55,000 nucleotides of DNA. Source: Terriglobales bacterium. GTDB lineage: Bacteria > Acidobacteriota > Terriglobia > Terriglobales > Acidobacteriaceae. Below are positions 33,804 through 42,648 of the stretch, one piece after another. The DNA lies in the NCBI GenBank assembly GCA_035567895.1, contig DATMPC010000074.1:1-55000 (forward strand). Reading direction: 5' to 3'. The translations under genes were made by a program, and so were the position numbers. The notes beneath the pieces are model-generated. The model was given only the letters and a program-made list of their open reading frames with translations. It had not been told where the DNA came from and did not search any database. Positions within the stretch are counted from its first letter, which is position 1, and each line of letters starts with the position of its first letter.

Positions 33804-35300
33804 ATGATTTATCGCTTCACAAAACTCGTCGTCGCTCTGAGCATCGCGCTGATGGTGGCTGGCTGCCATCACAACAAGGTCGCCAATCCAATCGCCAATG
33901 TGGATTCCAAGCAGCCGGACAAAGTTTTGTTCGACCGCGCCATGGAGGCGATGAAAAAGGGTAAGTACGACGTCGCCCGCATTACCCTGCAGACTCTGAT
34001 CAACACCTATCCCGATTCGGAATTTATCGCGCGAGCCAAGCTGGCAGTCGGCGATTCGTGGTACGCCGAGGGAACAACCGCTGCGTATCAGCAGGCGGAA
34101 GTCGAGTACAAGGATTTTCAAACCTTCTTTCCCAATCTGCCTGAGGCCGCTGAGGCGCAGCTGAAAGTCGCCAACATGCACTACAAGCAGATGGAGAAAC
34201 CGGATCGCGATTACACGCACGCCATGCGCGCCGAAGACGAGTACCGCGCGATGATCCAGCAGTACCCCGATCACAAGCTGATTCCAGAAGCTAAGCAGCG
34301 CTTGCGTGAAGTTCAGGAAGTGCTTGCGGAGCGTCAGTACCGCATTGGACGCTTTTATTATCTGCGCGAGTCATATCCGGCGGCAGTTGCGCGCTTGAAG
34401 AGTCTTGCCGATACCTATCCGCTGTACAGCCAGGCAGATGACGTCCTCATGATGCTGGGCCGCTCTTATGAAGCCGAAGCGGGACTGCTGAGAACTAGCA
34501 AGCTGGACGAACAACGCAAAGTGAAGATGATCAAGCAATATGACGGGGATGCCGGCAAGGTATACGCACGGATTATCGAGCGTTACCCAACCAGCGACCA
34601 CGCCGGGGACGCACAGGCGCGCTTGAAGGACTTGGGACTGCCTGTGCCCACTCCCACTCCCGAAGCCATTGCACAATACAAAGCCGAAGAGCAGAGCCGT
34701 TCTGAAATGGGACGTTTCGGCAAGATGATGTCGACCTTCCACAAGGCGCCAGACAATCTTGCGCGTGCTGCCAAAGTGGGAGAGCCACCGCTTGTCGATC
34801 CCGCGCCGACCAACGCACCGCAACTTATTCGTGAAGCCCAGAATATGGCCCTGGGGGTTCCCGATGGTGGCGGTGGAACAGTCAGCGTCGAAAAGACTAC
34901 GAATCCCGATGCGAGGAAGAGCGATCCGATTCCTCGTTCCGAGGCTGCTCCAAACTCAAGTCCTGAGTCGGCTGCGCCGCCAACGCCTGCCGCGGCATCG
35001 AGCAACGCAGCTGGATCCGATACGGGAATTGGCGAACTCACTCCAAACGCCGCACCCGCAGCGCAGAGTGGAAATGCGCCGAGTGCAGCAAGTGCTGGCG
35101 GAACTGCCTCTGCAGCTTCGGATGCTTCCAGTGGCACTGGCAGCGCTCCTCCGGCGGCGCCTGCTCAGGTAAACGAAATTGAGAAAGGATCCTCAACCGA
35201 CGCTGCTAATGCCTCGTCAGCCAATTCGACAAACGACCAGGGCAGCTCTTCCAGCAAGAAGAAAAAGAAGACAGGCCTGAAGAAGATTGTGCCGTTTTGA
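33804..35300 (+). CDS. bamD: BamD-like outer membrane assembly lipoprotein with long tail
   Basis: Predicted lipoprotein of 498 residues: signal with lipobox VAGC (Cys21), then TPR-like repeats (about 35-280) matching BamD/YfiO, including LFDRAMEAMKKGKYDVARITLQTLINTYPDSE in pieces and the FYYLRESYPAAVARLKSL unit. BamD works with BamA in inserting outer-membrane proteins. The C-terminal 190 residues are Ser/Ala/Pro-rich and end in a basic patch (KKKKKTGLKKIVPF), well beyond the usual 240-280 residue length. AAGGA precedes the ATG; likely co-transcribed with rpe. Confidence 0.85.
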   Translation: MIYRFTKLVVALSIALMVAGCHHNKVANPIANVDSKQPDKVLFDRAMEAMKKGKYDVARITLQTLINTYPDSEFIARAKLAVGDSWYAEGTTAAYQQAEVEYKDFQTFFPNLPEAAEAQLKVANMHYKQMEKPDRDYTHAMRAEDEYRAMIQQYPDHKLIPEAKQRLREVQEVLAERQYRIGRFYYLRESYPAAVARLKSLADTYPLYSQADDVLMMLGRSYEAEAGLLRTSKLDEQRKVKMIKQYDGDAGKVYARIIERYPTSDHAGDAQARLKDLGLPVPTPTPEAIAQYKAEEQSRSEMGRFGKMMSTFHKAPDNLARAAKVGEPPLVDPAPTNAPQLIREAQNMALGVPDGGGGTVSVEKTTNPDARKSDPIPRSEAAPNSSPESAAPPTPAAASSNAAGSDTGIGELTPNAAPAAQSGNAPSAASAGGTASAASDASSGTGSAPPAAPAQVNEIEKGSSTDAANASSANSTNDQGSSSSKKKKKTGLKKIVPF

Positions 35301-35488
35301 GAGTTGTGGTTCCTGCGCTTGCTATCGAACGGAGTAGCTGAGGTCTGCGGTGACGCAAGCGCCAAGCGCCAGTGTCGGTCGCTCCTTTCTGAAGACCTCC
35401 AACACGGCTTGACATGGGGCGGAGTTACCGTCACAAATCCATTTAGGGAACCAACGAACCCTCTGCTCAGAGATCTGCTGGGAGCAAA

Positions 35489-35750
35489 TTGTTGTCCCTG
35501 CCCTTCGCGAGCATGCTCCGTGAATTCTCTGTCATCCTGAGCCCTGTTTTGGGCGAAGGATCTCCCGCGATGTCTCGGATCGCGACGCTCTCTTCCGGCA
35601 TTTCGGCCAGGGAATCTCGTGAAAGAGCCTCGACGACGCGATTAAGTCAGATGCATTCCGGGAGATCCTTCGCCCAAACAGGGCTCAGGATGACAGAGTC
35701 CTCGCGTGTTTGGTTTGCTGAAGGCGAAGGCAATTGTCCCAGGACAACAA
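35489..35750. other. Outer inverted repeat enclosing family A copy 2
   Basis: TTGTTGTCC at 35489-35497 and GGACAACAA at 35742-35750 flank the family A element and continue imperfectly (CCTTCGC on both sides). The right arm ends just before the sigma-factor stop codon. The rest of the gap from 35301 shows no gene. Confidence 0.45.
35529..35696. repeat. Family A long inverted repeat, copy 2
   Basis: Arms 35529-35567 and 35659-35696 are near-perfect reverse complements (one-base length difference). The loop shares GGCATTTCGGCC with copy 3 and AAGTCAGATGCATTCCGGG with copy 1. It lies between the converging bamD and sigma-factor genes. Confidence 0.9.
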
Positions 35751-35751
35751 G

Positions 35752-37008
35752 TCAAGCTCCGCACGCAGCGGCGCGATCGAGCAGCAGCTTCCGTTCGCGC
35801 GCGTTGCGCGTGAGTGACGCAGCGCGCTCGAACTCCGTGCGCGCTTCATCGAGGCGCCCCAGCTTTTTCAGCAAATCGCCGCGGACGCTCGGCAAGAGGT
35901 GATAAGCCTTCATTGAAGGTTCCGACGTGAGTCTGTCCACTAGTTCCAACCCTGCTGCTGGACCAGACGCAAATGAGAGCGCAACGGCGCGGTTCAGTTC
36001 CACAACGGGAGAAGGCGTGAGCTGCGCAAGGCGGGCGTACAGTGCGGCGATGCGCGGCCAGTCCGTCTCCTGATTAGTATGGGCACGTGCATGACACGCT
36101 GCGATAGCAGCCTGCAATGCGTACGGCCCACCTCCGCCGAGCTTCTCGGCCCGGTCCAGCGCTGCGAGACCACGGCGGATGAGAAGCTGATCCCAGCGTC
36201 CGCGATCCTGATCGAGCAGCAGGACCGGTTCTCCTGAAGGCCCGACTCGCGCGTGGGCGCGCGATGCCTGGATCTCCATCAGCGCAACCAGGCCATGCAC
36301 TTCCGGCTCGTTGGGAGCGAGCTCAGCCAGAATGCGCCCCAGTCGCAGTGCATCGTCGCAGAGCGCAGGCCGCATCCAGTCGCCTCCGGCGGTTGCCGAG
36401 TAGCCCTCGTTAAAGACGAGATAGATAACTTCGAGAACGGACGACAAACGTGAAGCGAGCTCCGCTCCGCGCGGCATTTCAAATGGGACGCGCGCCTCAG
36501 CAAGGGTTCGTTTGGCGCGCACGATTCGCTGCGCAACCGTTGGTTCCGGAACCAGGAATGCGCGTGCTATCTCGTCCGTCGTCAGTCCGCCGAGCAGGCG
36601 CAGCGTGAGCGCGGCACGCGCTTCCTTGGAGAGCACTGGATGGCAGGAGATGAAGATGAGCCGCAGCAGATCGTCGCCAACATTGTCGTCGAGGGCGGCA
36701 TTGAGATCGGGCACGGCCATCTCTTGCGCCTCGAGTTCGCGGCCAAGCTCTTCGTGCTTGCGCTCCAGCCGCTTATTCCTGCGGAAGAAGTCAATTGCGC
36801 GATGCTTGGCCGCAGCCATAAGCCAGGCGCCGGGATTCTCGGGAATACCCGATTCGGGCCACCGCTCGAGCGCGGCGACGAGGGCATCGTGCGCAAGATC
36901 TTCGGCAATGCCGACGTCGCGCACGATTCGCGTGAGCCCTGCGATGAGCCGGCCGGACTCGATCTTCCAAACTGCGTCGATGGCGCGATGGGTGTCCGTA
37001 GCCGTCAC
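35752..37008 (-). CDS. ECF42-type RNA polymerase sigma factor with C-terminal TPR-like domain
   Basis: Sigma factor of 418 residues. Region 2 (about 10-80) with IAEDLAHDALVAALERWP and AWLMAAAKHRAIDFFRR; region 4 (about 130-180) with LTTDEIARAFLVPEPTVAQRIVRAKR; then a large C-terminal part with YLVFNEGYSA and helical repeats. This layout, with DGPF-domain genes beside it, defines the ECF42 group. These lack an anti-sigma factor and use the C-terminal extension for control. Start GTG 37008. It lies downstream of the first DGPF gene on the same strand. Confidence 0.92.
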   Translation of the reverse strand: MTATDTHRAIDAVWKIESGRLIAGLTRIVRDVGIAEDLAHDALVAALERWPESGIPENPGAWLMAAAKHRAIDFFRRNKRLERKHEELGRELEAQEMAVPDLNAALDDNVGDDLLRLIFISCHPVLSKEARAALTLRLLGGLTTDEIARAFLVPEPTVAQRIVRAKRTLAEARVPFEMPRGAELASRLSSVLEVIYLVFNEGYSATAGGDWMRPALCDDALRLGRILAELAPNEPEVHGLVALMEIQASRAHARVGPSGEPVLLLDQDRGRWDQLLIRRGLAALDRAEKLGGGGPYALQAAIAACHARAHTNQETDWPRIAALYARLAQLTPSPVVELNRAVALSFASGPAAGLELVDRLTSEPSMKAYHLLPSVRGDLLKKLGRLDEARTEFERAASLTRNARERKLLLDRAAACGA

Positions 37009-37059
37009 AGCTACCCATCACACCATCTTCGGCAGCGAAGGCGCAAGTCGCAATCTCAG

Positions 37060-37087
37060 GTAGAGACGCAGCACGCTGCGTCTCCAT
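37060..37087. repeat. Family B palindrome
   Basis: GTAGAGACGCAGCA followed by CGCTGCGTCTCCAT; slightly decayed relative to the main type. A second copy follows 48 bases later. Confidence 0.85.
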
Positions 37088-37134
37088 CATGAAGCAGAGG
37101 CAAGCCTCGCTTCCCGCATATTCCCGAGGGCATG

Positions 37135-37162
37135 GCAGAGACGCAGCATGCTGCGTCTCTAC
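37135..37162. repeat. Family B palindrome
   Basis: GCAGAGACGCAGCA followed by TGCTGCGTCTCTAC, one mismatch from the perfect palindrome. It ends five bases before the DGPF gene stop codon. Confidence 0.88.
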
Positions 37163-37167
37163 TGGTC

Positions 37168-37572
37168 TTAGCTCGCCAGTGCCGGTTCCTTCTTCGTTGC
37201 CGTGGCATCAGTCGCCAAACCTGGGCAGCCCTGATCGGCCTCAAAGATCTGGCGAATTTCGCACTCACCTTCGCCGGCCACTTGAAGGAAGTCCTTAGTC
37301 AACTTGATCGCCTCTTCCTTCGAACTCGCATTCAGTATTGCGAAGCCGGCGACCACTTCCTTCGCTTCGGTGAAGGGACCGTCGGTAATGGTGAATTTGT
37401 CCTGTGAGAGTCGTACCCGAGATCCTAATGCGGTCGGCAAACATCCTTCGGTTGCGACCAGGAAGCCAGTCTTAAAGCCATCTTCGACGAGCCTTCCCAT
37501 CCTGGCCATCTCCTCCGGCGATGGAGGCGCATTCCTCTCGACTGTCTTATAGATTGATAGAAATCGCGGCAT
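37168..37572 (-). CDS. DGPF/YCII-domain protein 1
   Basis: Cytoplasmic protein of 134 residues with the YCII-related fold (dimeric alpha-beta barrel). Seen: MPRFLSIYKTVERNAPPSPEEMARMG, the family motif ITDGPFTEAKEVVAGFAIL and GECEIRQIFE. DGPF proteins are linked to ECF42 sigma factors; their own role is not known. AGGAG lies seven bases before ATG 37572. It precedes the sigma-factor gene on the same strand with two palindromes between them. Confidence 0.88.
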   Translation of the reverse strand: MPRFLSIYKTVERNAPPSPEEMARMGRLVEDGFKTGFLVATEGCLPTALGSRVRLSQDKFTITDGPFTEAKEVVAGFAILNASSKEEAIKLTKDFLQVAGEGECEIRQIFEADQGCPGLATDATATKKEPALAS

Positions 37573-37715
37573 GTCACTTCTCCTTGTTGACTTGATTTTC
37601 GAATTCGAGCTGGATTTCCGAGCACTCTCGCCGGTTCTTCCTGCCCTCATTTACACAGCGAACGCCGGCATTGAAAATCGACACGTTCGAAAATTTTTTT
37701 TGCTCCATCACCCTT

Positions 37716-37743
37716 GTAGAGACGCAGCATGCTGCGTCTCTAC
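37716..37743. repeat. Family B perfect 28-base palindrome
   Basis: GTAGAGACGCAGCA followed exactly by its reverse complement, between DGPF gene 1 and the MoaD-like gene. Identical to the copy at 45385. Confidence 0.92.
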
Positions 37744-37767
37744 CATGCAGCCGGTTAGCGCCGCACC

Positions 37768-38067
37768 CTAGCCACCCGCAATCGCGCCGATGATCAGGAA
37801 GGGTTCCTTCCCAGATGTGACCGCATCGGGCAAGGGTGTGTCCGGGGATTGATGCGACAAATCCTCCTCACAAGCAAAGAAGCGCAAGAATGCCCGGCGC
37901 TGTTGCGTGTCGTGATCACGAATCGTGCCACGCAGCGCCGGATACTTGGCTTCAAGTGCGTCGAGCACCGAGCGCAGCGTAACTGGAGCTGGGACGTCGA
38001 GCTGGACTTCGCGACCTACCTGCGCCAGCGTTCGCAGATGTTGGGGAAGTTCGACTCGAATGTTCAC
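37768..38067 (-). CDS. MoaD/ThiS-like ubiquitin-fold protein
   Basis: Small protein of 99 residues with a beta-grasp look: [40 protein letters not shown] and a C-terminal [10 protein letters not shown]. The terminal Gly-Gly is the residue pair that is activated as a thiocarboxylate in MoaD and ThiS. No moa or thi genes are nearby. Its GTG start overlaps the TGA of the BNR-repeat gene (GTGA), so the two are translationally coupled and probably work together. Confidence 0.82.
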   Translation of the reverse strand: MNIRVELPQHLRTLAQVGREVQLDVPAPVTLRSVLDALEAKYPALRGTIRDHDTQQRRAFLRFFACEEDLSHQSPDTPLPDAVTSGKEPFLIIGAIAGG

Positions 38068-39242
38068 GACAGCGTCTGAACTTCCACTGAGAGCACGGCC
38101 GGAAGATCTCGAACAATCGGAGCCCAGCTGTCGCCCGCGTCGGCTGATGCGTAAACCTGCCCTCCGGACGTGCCGAAATAAATGCCGCATTTATCGAGCG
38201 AATCCACCGCCATTGCGTCGCGCAACACGTTTACGTAGCAGTCCTTTTGCGGCAGTCCTTTTGTGAGTGCCTCCCATTCATTGCCGCCACTGCGGCTGCG
38301 GTAGACACGCAGCTTTCCCTCGGGCACAAAGTGCTCGGAGTCGCTCTTGATCGGCACGACATAGATCGTGTCGGGCTCGTGCGCGTGAACGTCGATCGCG
38401 AAACCAAAGTCAGTGGGCACGTTGCCGCTCACCTCTTTCCAGGAGTCGCCAGCGTCATCGCTACGCATGATGTCCCAATGCTTCTGCATAAACAGCACGT
38501 TCGGACGCTTCGGGTTCATGGCGATGTGGTGAACGCAGTGGCCGATCTCAGCATTCGGATCGGGAATGTACTGGGAATGGAGCCCGCGGTTGATCGGCTT
38601 CCAGGTCTTGCCACCATCGTCCGTGCGAAAGGCTCCGGCGGCCGAGATGGCAATAAAAATCCGCTTGGGATTGCTGGGATCAAGAATGACTGTGTGCAGA
38701 CACATGCCGCCGGCTCCCGGCTGCCAGTTTGGACCAGTTCCATGTCCACGCAAGCCAGAGAGTTCCTTCCATGTCGTTCCGCCGTCGCTTGAGCTGAACA
38801 GGGCAGCGTCTTCGACGCCAGCGTACACCGTGTCTGGATCGGTGAGCGAAGGCTCAAGATGCCACACACGCTTGAACTCCCACGGATGCTGCGTGCCGTC
38901 GTACCACTGGTGAGTGGTGAGGGGCTTGCCGGTTTCGGGAGAGGTGTCGTAGGCAAACTTGTTGCTCTGGCCTCTGGGACTCCCATCTGGCGCCGGGGCT
39001 GGCGCGCCGCCGGGTATCTCCCAAGTCTTCCCACCATCGCTCGAGCGCTGGATGATCTGTCCAAACCATCCGCTCGTCTGCGACGCGTAAATCCGATTAG
39101 GATCTGCGGGCGATCCCTTCAGGTGATACATCTCCCAACCCGCAAAGTGGGGGCCACTTACATCCCACTTTTCACGCTTTCCGTCCGACGTCAGAATGAA
39201 CGCGCCTTTGCGCGTACCAACCAGAACCCGCACCTTACTCAT
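38064..39242 (-). CDS. BNR/sialidase-like beta-propeller protein
   Basis: Protein of 392 residues with repeated Asp-box units ([49 protein letters not shown]), the hallmark of BNR/VPS10-like propellers. No signal peptide, so probably cytoplasmic, and sialidase activity is not implied. Start ATG 39242 ([17 protein letters not shown]) has AAGGAG just upstream. Coupled to the MoaD-like gene by a GTGA overlap. Confidence 0.85.
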   Translation of the reverse strand: MSKVRVLVGTRKGAFILTSDGKREKWDVSGPHFAGWEMYHLKGSPADPNRIYASQTSGWFGQIIQRSSDGGKTWEIPGGAPAPAPDGSPRGQSNKFAYDTSPETGKPLTTHQWYDGTQHPWEFKRVWHLEPSLTDPDTVYAGVEDAALFSSSDGGTTWKELSGLRGHGTGPNWQPGAGGMCLHTVILDPSNPKRIFIAISAAGAFRTDDGGKTWKPINRGLHSQYIPDPNAEIGHCVHHIAMNPKRPNVLFMQKHWDIMRSDDAGDSWKEVSGNVPTDFGFAIDVHAHEPDTIYVVPIKSDSEHFVPEGKLRVYRSRSGGNEWEALTKGLPQKDCYVNVLRDAMAVDSLDKCGIYFGTSGGQVYASADAGDSWAPIVRDLPAVLSVEVQTLS

Positions 39243-39343
39243 TCCTTGCTCCTTTTCGAAAACGTAATGTCGCTGCACATTTCAGTGATACGACGGACGA
39301 GCATGAATGTTCACGACATCTGCGCTGAAAATTTCTGTGGATG

Positions 39344-39781
39344 TTACGTCTGCATCGTGCGCAGCTTCCCGCCGAGCCAGGCGGAGGGCATCGCCAGCAC
39401 GATGAGCGCGACAGGATACCAGTGTGGACCGAAAGCCGGTCCTTTGTTCCACGTCACGACAGCACCCATGGTGCTCACCACGAGGGCGATAGCGCCGGCC
39501 AGCAGTGCATGTGCCATGGGCCGTTCGGGAGCGAGTCGCGCGGTGATGTAGGTCGCCAGAACCAGGTAGATCGTGCGATAGATAGTCGCAAGCAGCAAAG
39601 GCTTGTCGGCCGTGGGCTGTCCGAAGTCCGGAAAGACCCCAATTGCATGCAGGACCATATCTGTCCCGAGCGAGAGAACCACACCCACGACAAATCCTAC
39701 TAGCAGCGCGACTGCGCTCCGCCCAATGTTCTGGGGGCGCTCATTCGCGTCTGCCATTTGTGCTGCCGATTGAGCTGGCAT
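39344..39781 (-). CDS. Small four-segment membrane protein
   Basis: Inner-membrane protein of 145 residues with about four hydrophobic segments (AVALLVGFVVGVVLSLGT, LLLATIYRTIYLVLATYI, HALLAGAIALVVSTMGAV, YPVALIVLAMPSAWLGG). Family not recognised. AAGGAG lies eight bases before the ATG. It is in the run of minus-strand genes of the ECF42/DGPF locus. Confidence 0.72.
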   Translation of the reverse strand: MPAQSAAQMADANERPQNIGRSAVALLVGFVVGVVLSLGTDMVLHAIGVFPDFGQPTADKPLLLATIYRTIYLVLATYITARLAPERPMAHALLAGAIALVVSTMGAVVTWNKGPAFGPHWYPVALIVLAMPSAWLGGKLRTMQT

Positions 39782-39857
39782 TCAGAGCTCCTTCTCGAAG
39801 TTCACAATGTAACTCTTCTACAACTTCTAGGGAGAGGCACTGGCTTCCGCCGTGGCC

Positions 39858-40331
39858 CTAACGTTGCTCGTACGCCTGCTTCAGACCCTGGATGTCGATC
39901 TTGTCCATTCCCATCATTGCTTTCATTACCCGTTGCGATTTGGCGGGATCCTTGTCCAGCAACATCCGACCCAAAGCATTGGGAATAATCTGCCACGAGA
40001 GACCGTACTTGTCCTTAAGCCAGCCGCATCTTTCCTTCTTGCCTCCAGCAGAAAGCTTTTCCCACAACTCGTCTACCTCCTGCTGAGTCTCGCATTTCAC
40101 GAAGAATGAGACCGCCGGAGAGAAGGTGAAATGTGGACCACCGTTCAGCGCCATGAACTCTTGTCCGTTGAGCTCAAATGTCGCGGACATTACTGTTCCT
40201 TTTGGCCCCGGGCCTCCATCTCCGTAACGGGACATGTTCACAACTCTGGAATTCTTGAAGAGCGAAACGTAAAAGTTTACTGCCTCTTCAGCGTTGCCAT
40301 CGAACCACAAGAATGGAGTAATTTTTTGCAT
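39858..40331 (-). CDS. VOC-family protein of the PhnB type
   Basis: Protein of 157 residues of the glyoxalase/bleomycin-resistance fold, PhnB-like (once labelled 3-demethylubiquinone methyltransferase). Seen: MQKITPFLWFDGNAEEAVNFYVSLF, GTVMSATFELNGQEFMALNGGPHF and WQIIPNALGRMLLDKD. Such genes are often beside DGPF genes. AAAGGAA precedes ATG 40331; the long frame upstream to 40574 is not supported. Confidence 0.88.
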   Translation of the reverse strand: MQKITPFLWFDGNAEEAVNFYVSLFKNSRVVNMSRYGDGGPGPKGTVMSATFELNGQEFMALNGGPHFTFSPAVSFFVKCETQQEVDELWEKLSAGGKKERCGWLKDKYGLSWQIIPNALGRMLLDKDPAKSQRVMKAMMGMDKIDIQGLKQAYEQR

Positions 40332-40491
40332 GAAGTGTTCCTTTCCACTAGCCCGCAACGGAATGAATGCGCGCAATCGCGCGCTCAACTGAAAGACGTA
40401 GCCGAGATGGGGAGGCAATCCTGGCCGTGGAGATCGTGGGGACGAAGTCCGGCGCCGTGTACATCTTGACAATGCAGCTCGATACCCCTGC

Positions 40492-40917
40492 TTACTTTTT
40501 CTTCCCCACGAAATCCCTCTCCATCTCGCGAAAGCGTTCCACTGCCCTGCTGGGCCCGAAATCGTCCAGCTCATACAACTGCCGAACCTCGATCTCGCCC
40601 TCCGCGCCTTCGCCGAAAGGAGCAGGGAAGCGCTTCACCCATTCCCGCGCCTCCTCACGCGACTTCACTTGGATCAACGTGTAGCCGGCGATCAACTCCT
40701 TCGACTCGGTAAAAGGACCGTCGATGACGTTGCGCTTGCCGCCCGAGTAGCGCATGCGCCAGCCCTTCGACGTGGGCTGCAACCCAGACGCGTCCAGCAG
40801 CGCTCCCGCTCTTGCCAGTTCCTCGTGGTAGGTGGCCATAGCTGCGATCAGCTTGTCCTCGGGCAGCTTGCCCGATTCCGTTTCTTTGTTGCCCTTCACC
40901 ATGATCATGAATCGCAT
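40492..40917 (-). CDS. DGPF/YCII-domain protein 2
   Basis: Protein of 141 residues: MRFMIMVKGNKETESGKLP, the motif VIDGPFTESKELIAGYTLIQV and EIEVRQLYELDDFG. AGGAGA lies before the ATG. It is 18 bases downstream of DGPF gene 3 on the same strand, so the two are in one operon and arose by duplication (their middle regions are very similar). Confidence 0.9.
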   Translation of the reverse strand: MRFMIMVKGNKETESGKLPEDKLIAAMATYHEELARAGALLDASGLQPTSKGWRMRYSGGKRNVIDGPFTESKELIAGYTLIQVKSREEAREWVKRFPAPFGEGAEGEIEVRQLYELDDFGPSRAVERFREMERDFVGKKK

Positions 40918-40935
40918 AATGTTCTCCTGGGGCCG

Positions 40936-41366
40936 CTAGTTCTTCTTTGCGTTCGAGGCTTGTTCACGGAGTCGTTTCTCCTGCTCCCTGAGCTCCGGCG
41001 TGAACTCAGCGCCAAAGTCCTCGTCCTCAAACACATGACGGATCTCGATTTCGCTCTCGCCTTCCATGGGATTGGGACAGCGCTTTACCCATTCGATCGC
41101 CTCTTGTTTCGATTTCACTTTCCAAATCCAAAAACCGGCGACTAACTCCTTCGATTCGGTAAACGGTCCGTCGATGACAGTGCGTTTCGTTCCCAAGAAT
41201 CTCACGCGAGCACCCTTTGAGCTGGGATGGAGGCCCTCGCCTGCCAGCATGACCCCGCTTTCACCAGCTCTTCATTGAACTTTCCCATTTCGGCGAGCAG
41301 CTTCTGGCTCGGCATCTTGCCCGCTTCAGAGTCTTCGCTCGCCTTTACGATGACCATGAATCTCAT
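40936..41366 (-). pseudogene. DGPF/YCII-domain protein 3, frameshifted
   Basis: The N-terminal part from ATG 41366 (AAGGAGA upstream) reads MRFMVIVKASEDSEAGKMPS to EELVKAG, then leaves frame and soon stops. The rest, LAGEGLHPSSKG, VIDGPFTESKELVAGFWIW and EIEIRHVFEDEDFG, continues in another frame to 40936. Adding one base to the run of four C at 41253-41256 (plus strand) joins them as KAGVMLAGEG. It is either a real homopolymer deletion or a sequencing error. Confidence 0.82.
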
Positions 41367-41562
41367 TGTTATTTCTCCTTCTTATGATCTCGCCTCACTC
41401 AGACGGCGAATGTGCAATGCCGTAATCGACAACTTCAGTATTCTTTATTTTTGGAAATACTTGCTAAGTGCCTGGCGGTGAGAAGCCCGAGCCGGACGCT
41501 GCGAGGGCTTGAATCAGGGACGAAATTTTGTAAGTACGATTACGCCTAGGAGAGAAGCGCGG

Positions 41563-42555
41563 TTAGCGACCGTCGCGGGTCACCGGGTTCCAGTGTCCAT
41601 CGTTGGAGTTGTACCAGTTTCTCCACGCTGCTGGATCATGCGGCAGAGACTCGCCTGTGATGTCCCGGAGGGCCTGGAAGACCCACTTGTGGGTTTCAGG
41701 ATCGAGCGAAGGATTCTCAGCATAATCGAGCAATTTTGGCACCGCGGTACGGCGCTGTTTCTCACTTAGCATGCCCGACTGGGCCAGTCCGCATGCCGCC
41801 CGCTCACGGATCATTCCCGATGGATCGTCGTGGAATACCTCAAGCAACGGGGCGATAGTTTCGTCGCTGCCCAGGTAGGCGAGGCCCTCAACCGCCCAGT
41901 AGCGGACGTTCACATTGCTGTCGTGAATCGACGACAGCAGAATCTGCGCCGCGCGTTGCGGCTCAACGCCACGGTTTCCAAGCAGGCCGATATCCCACAG
42001 CGCATTGGCGCGTGGTCCTTGCTCGCCAGAACGGGCATCGGGCTCCAGACGATCAATCGTAGCCGTACTCTTTTCCAGGTCGCGCCCAGCAATATCAATT
42101 TCAATGGCCGCAGCACGAACTCGGAGATCGTCGGAGTTGAGCGCGGTCATGAAGAGCGATTCCAATTTCTGATCCAGTTGGATTTTTCCCCGCCAGCCAT
42201 ATACGCGCTCCGCGATCTGATCGTTGGCGCCGCGATAGTGATTGATCGAACGTTCCAGCAGTAGCTGCGCCTGGCTCTGTGGGGCCATCTGGTCCAGCAC
42301 CTCGATCTCGTGCTCAGACAGCACATTGGCAGACGCCGGCTCAGGCTTGCCGCCGAGACTAAGCAGCTGCGCAACTTCCTGCCATGCCGCTCGCGCCGTT
42401 CCCGTTGCCACGAAAAGTCCGCCCAGCAGTGCAAGAATCGCAAGAGCGATCAGACGGAAGGCTCCTCGCGGCGCACCGGTGTTCCTGGGCGAAAGGGGAT
42501 CAGCCTCGGGCCGGAGCGCTGCTTCCTGCAGGCGCGGATCGGAGGTTTGACTCAC
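41563..42555 (-). CDS. HEAT-repeat membrane-anchored protein
   Basis: Protein of 330 residues: a short cytoplasmic N-terminus, one membrane segment (about 34-53, LIALAILALLGGLFVATGTA), then HEAT-like helical repeats in the periplasm (for example NVNVRYWAVEGLAYLGSDET and SGMIRERAACGLAQSGML). Role unknown, probably protein binding. The GTG at 42555 is chosen because TATACT lies exactly six bases upstream; the longer frame to 42600 would overlap that box. Confidence 0.75.
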   Translation of the reverse strand: MSQTSDPRLQEAALRPEADPLSPRNTGAPRGAFRLIALAILALLGGLFVATGTARAAWQEVAQLLSLGGKPEPASANVLSEHEIEVLDQMAPQSQAQLLLERSINHYRGANDQIAERVYGWRGKIQLDQKLESLFMTALNSDDLRVRAAAIEIDIAGRDLEKSTATIDRLEPDARSGEQGPRANALWDIGLLGNRGVEPQRAAQILLSSIHDSNVNVRYWAVEGLAYLGSDETIAPLLEVFHDDPSGMIRERAACGLAQSGMLSEKQRRTAVPKLLDYAENPSLDPETHKWVFQALRDITGESLPHDPAAWRNWYNSNDGHWNPVTRDGR

Positions 42556-42561
42556 CCGGCA

Positions 42562-42567
42562 AGTATA
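42562..42567 (-). promoter_or_regulatory. Putative -10 box of the HEAT gene, leaderless arrangement
   Basis: TATACT on the minus strand, six bases from GTG 42555, with no Shine-Dalgarno site. Confidence 0.5.
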
Positions 42568-42648
42568 GGAAGGTAGCTGAAGCCCGAAAAGATTACGCAC
42601 GGACAGCAGGTAACCATGTCCAGCAACAGGGCTTACAGGCTCGAAAAG

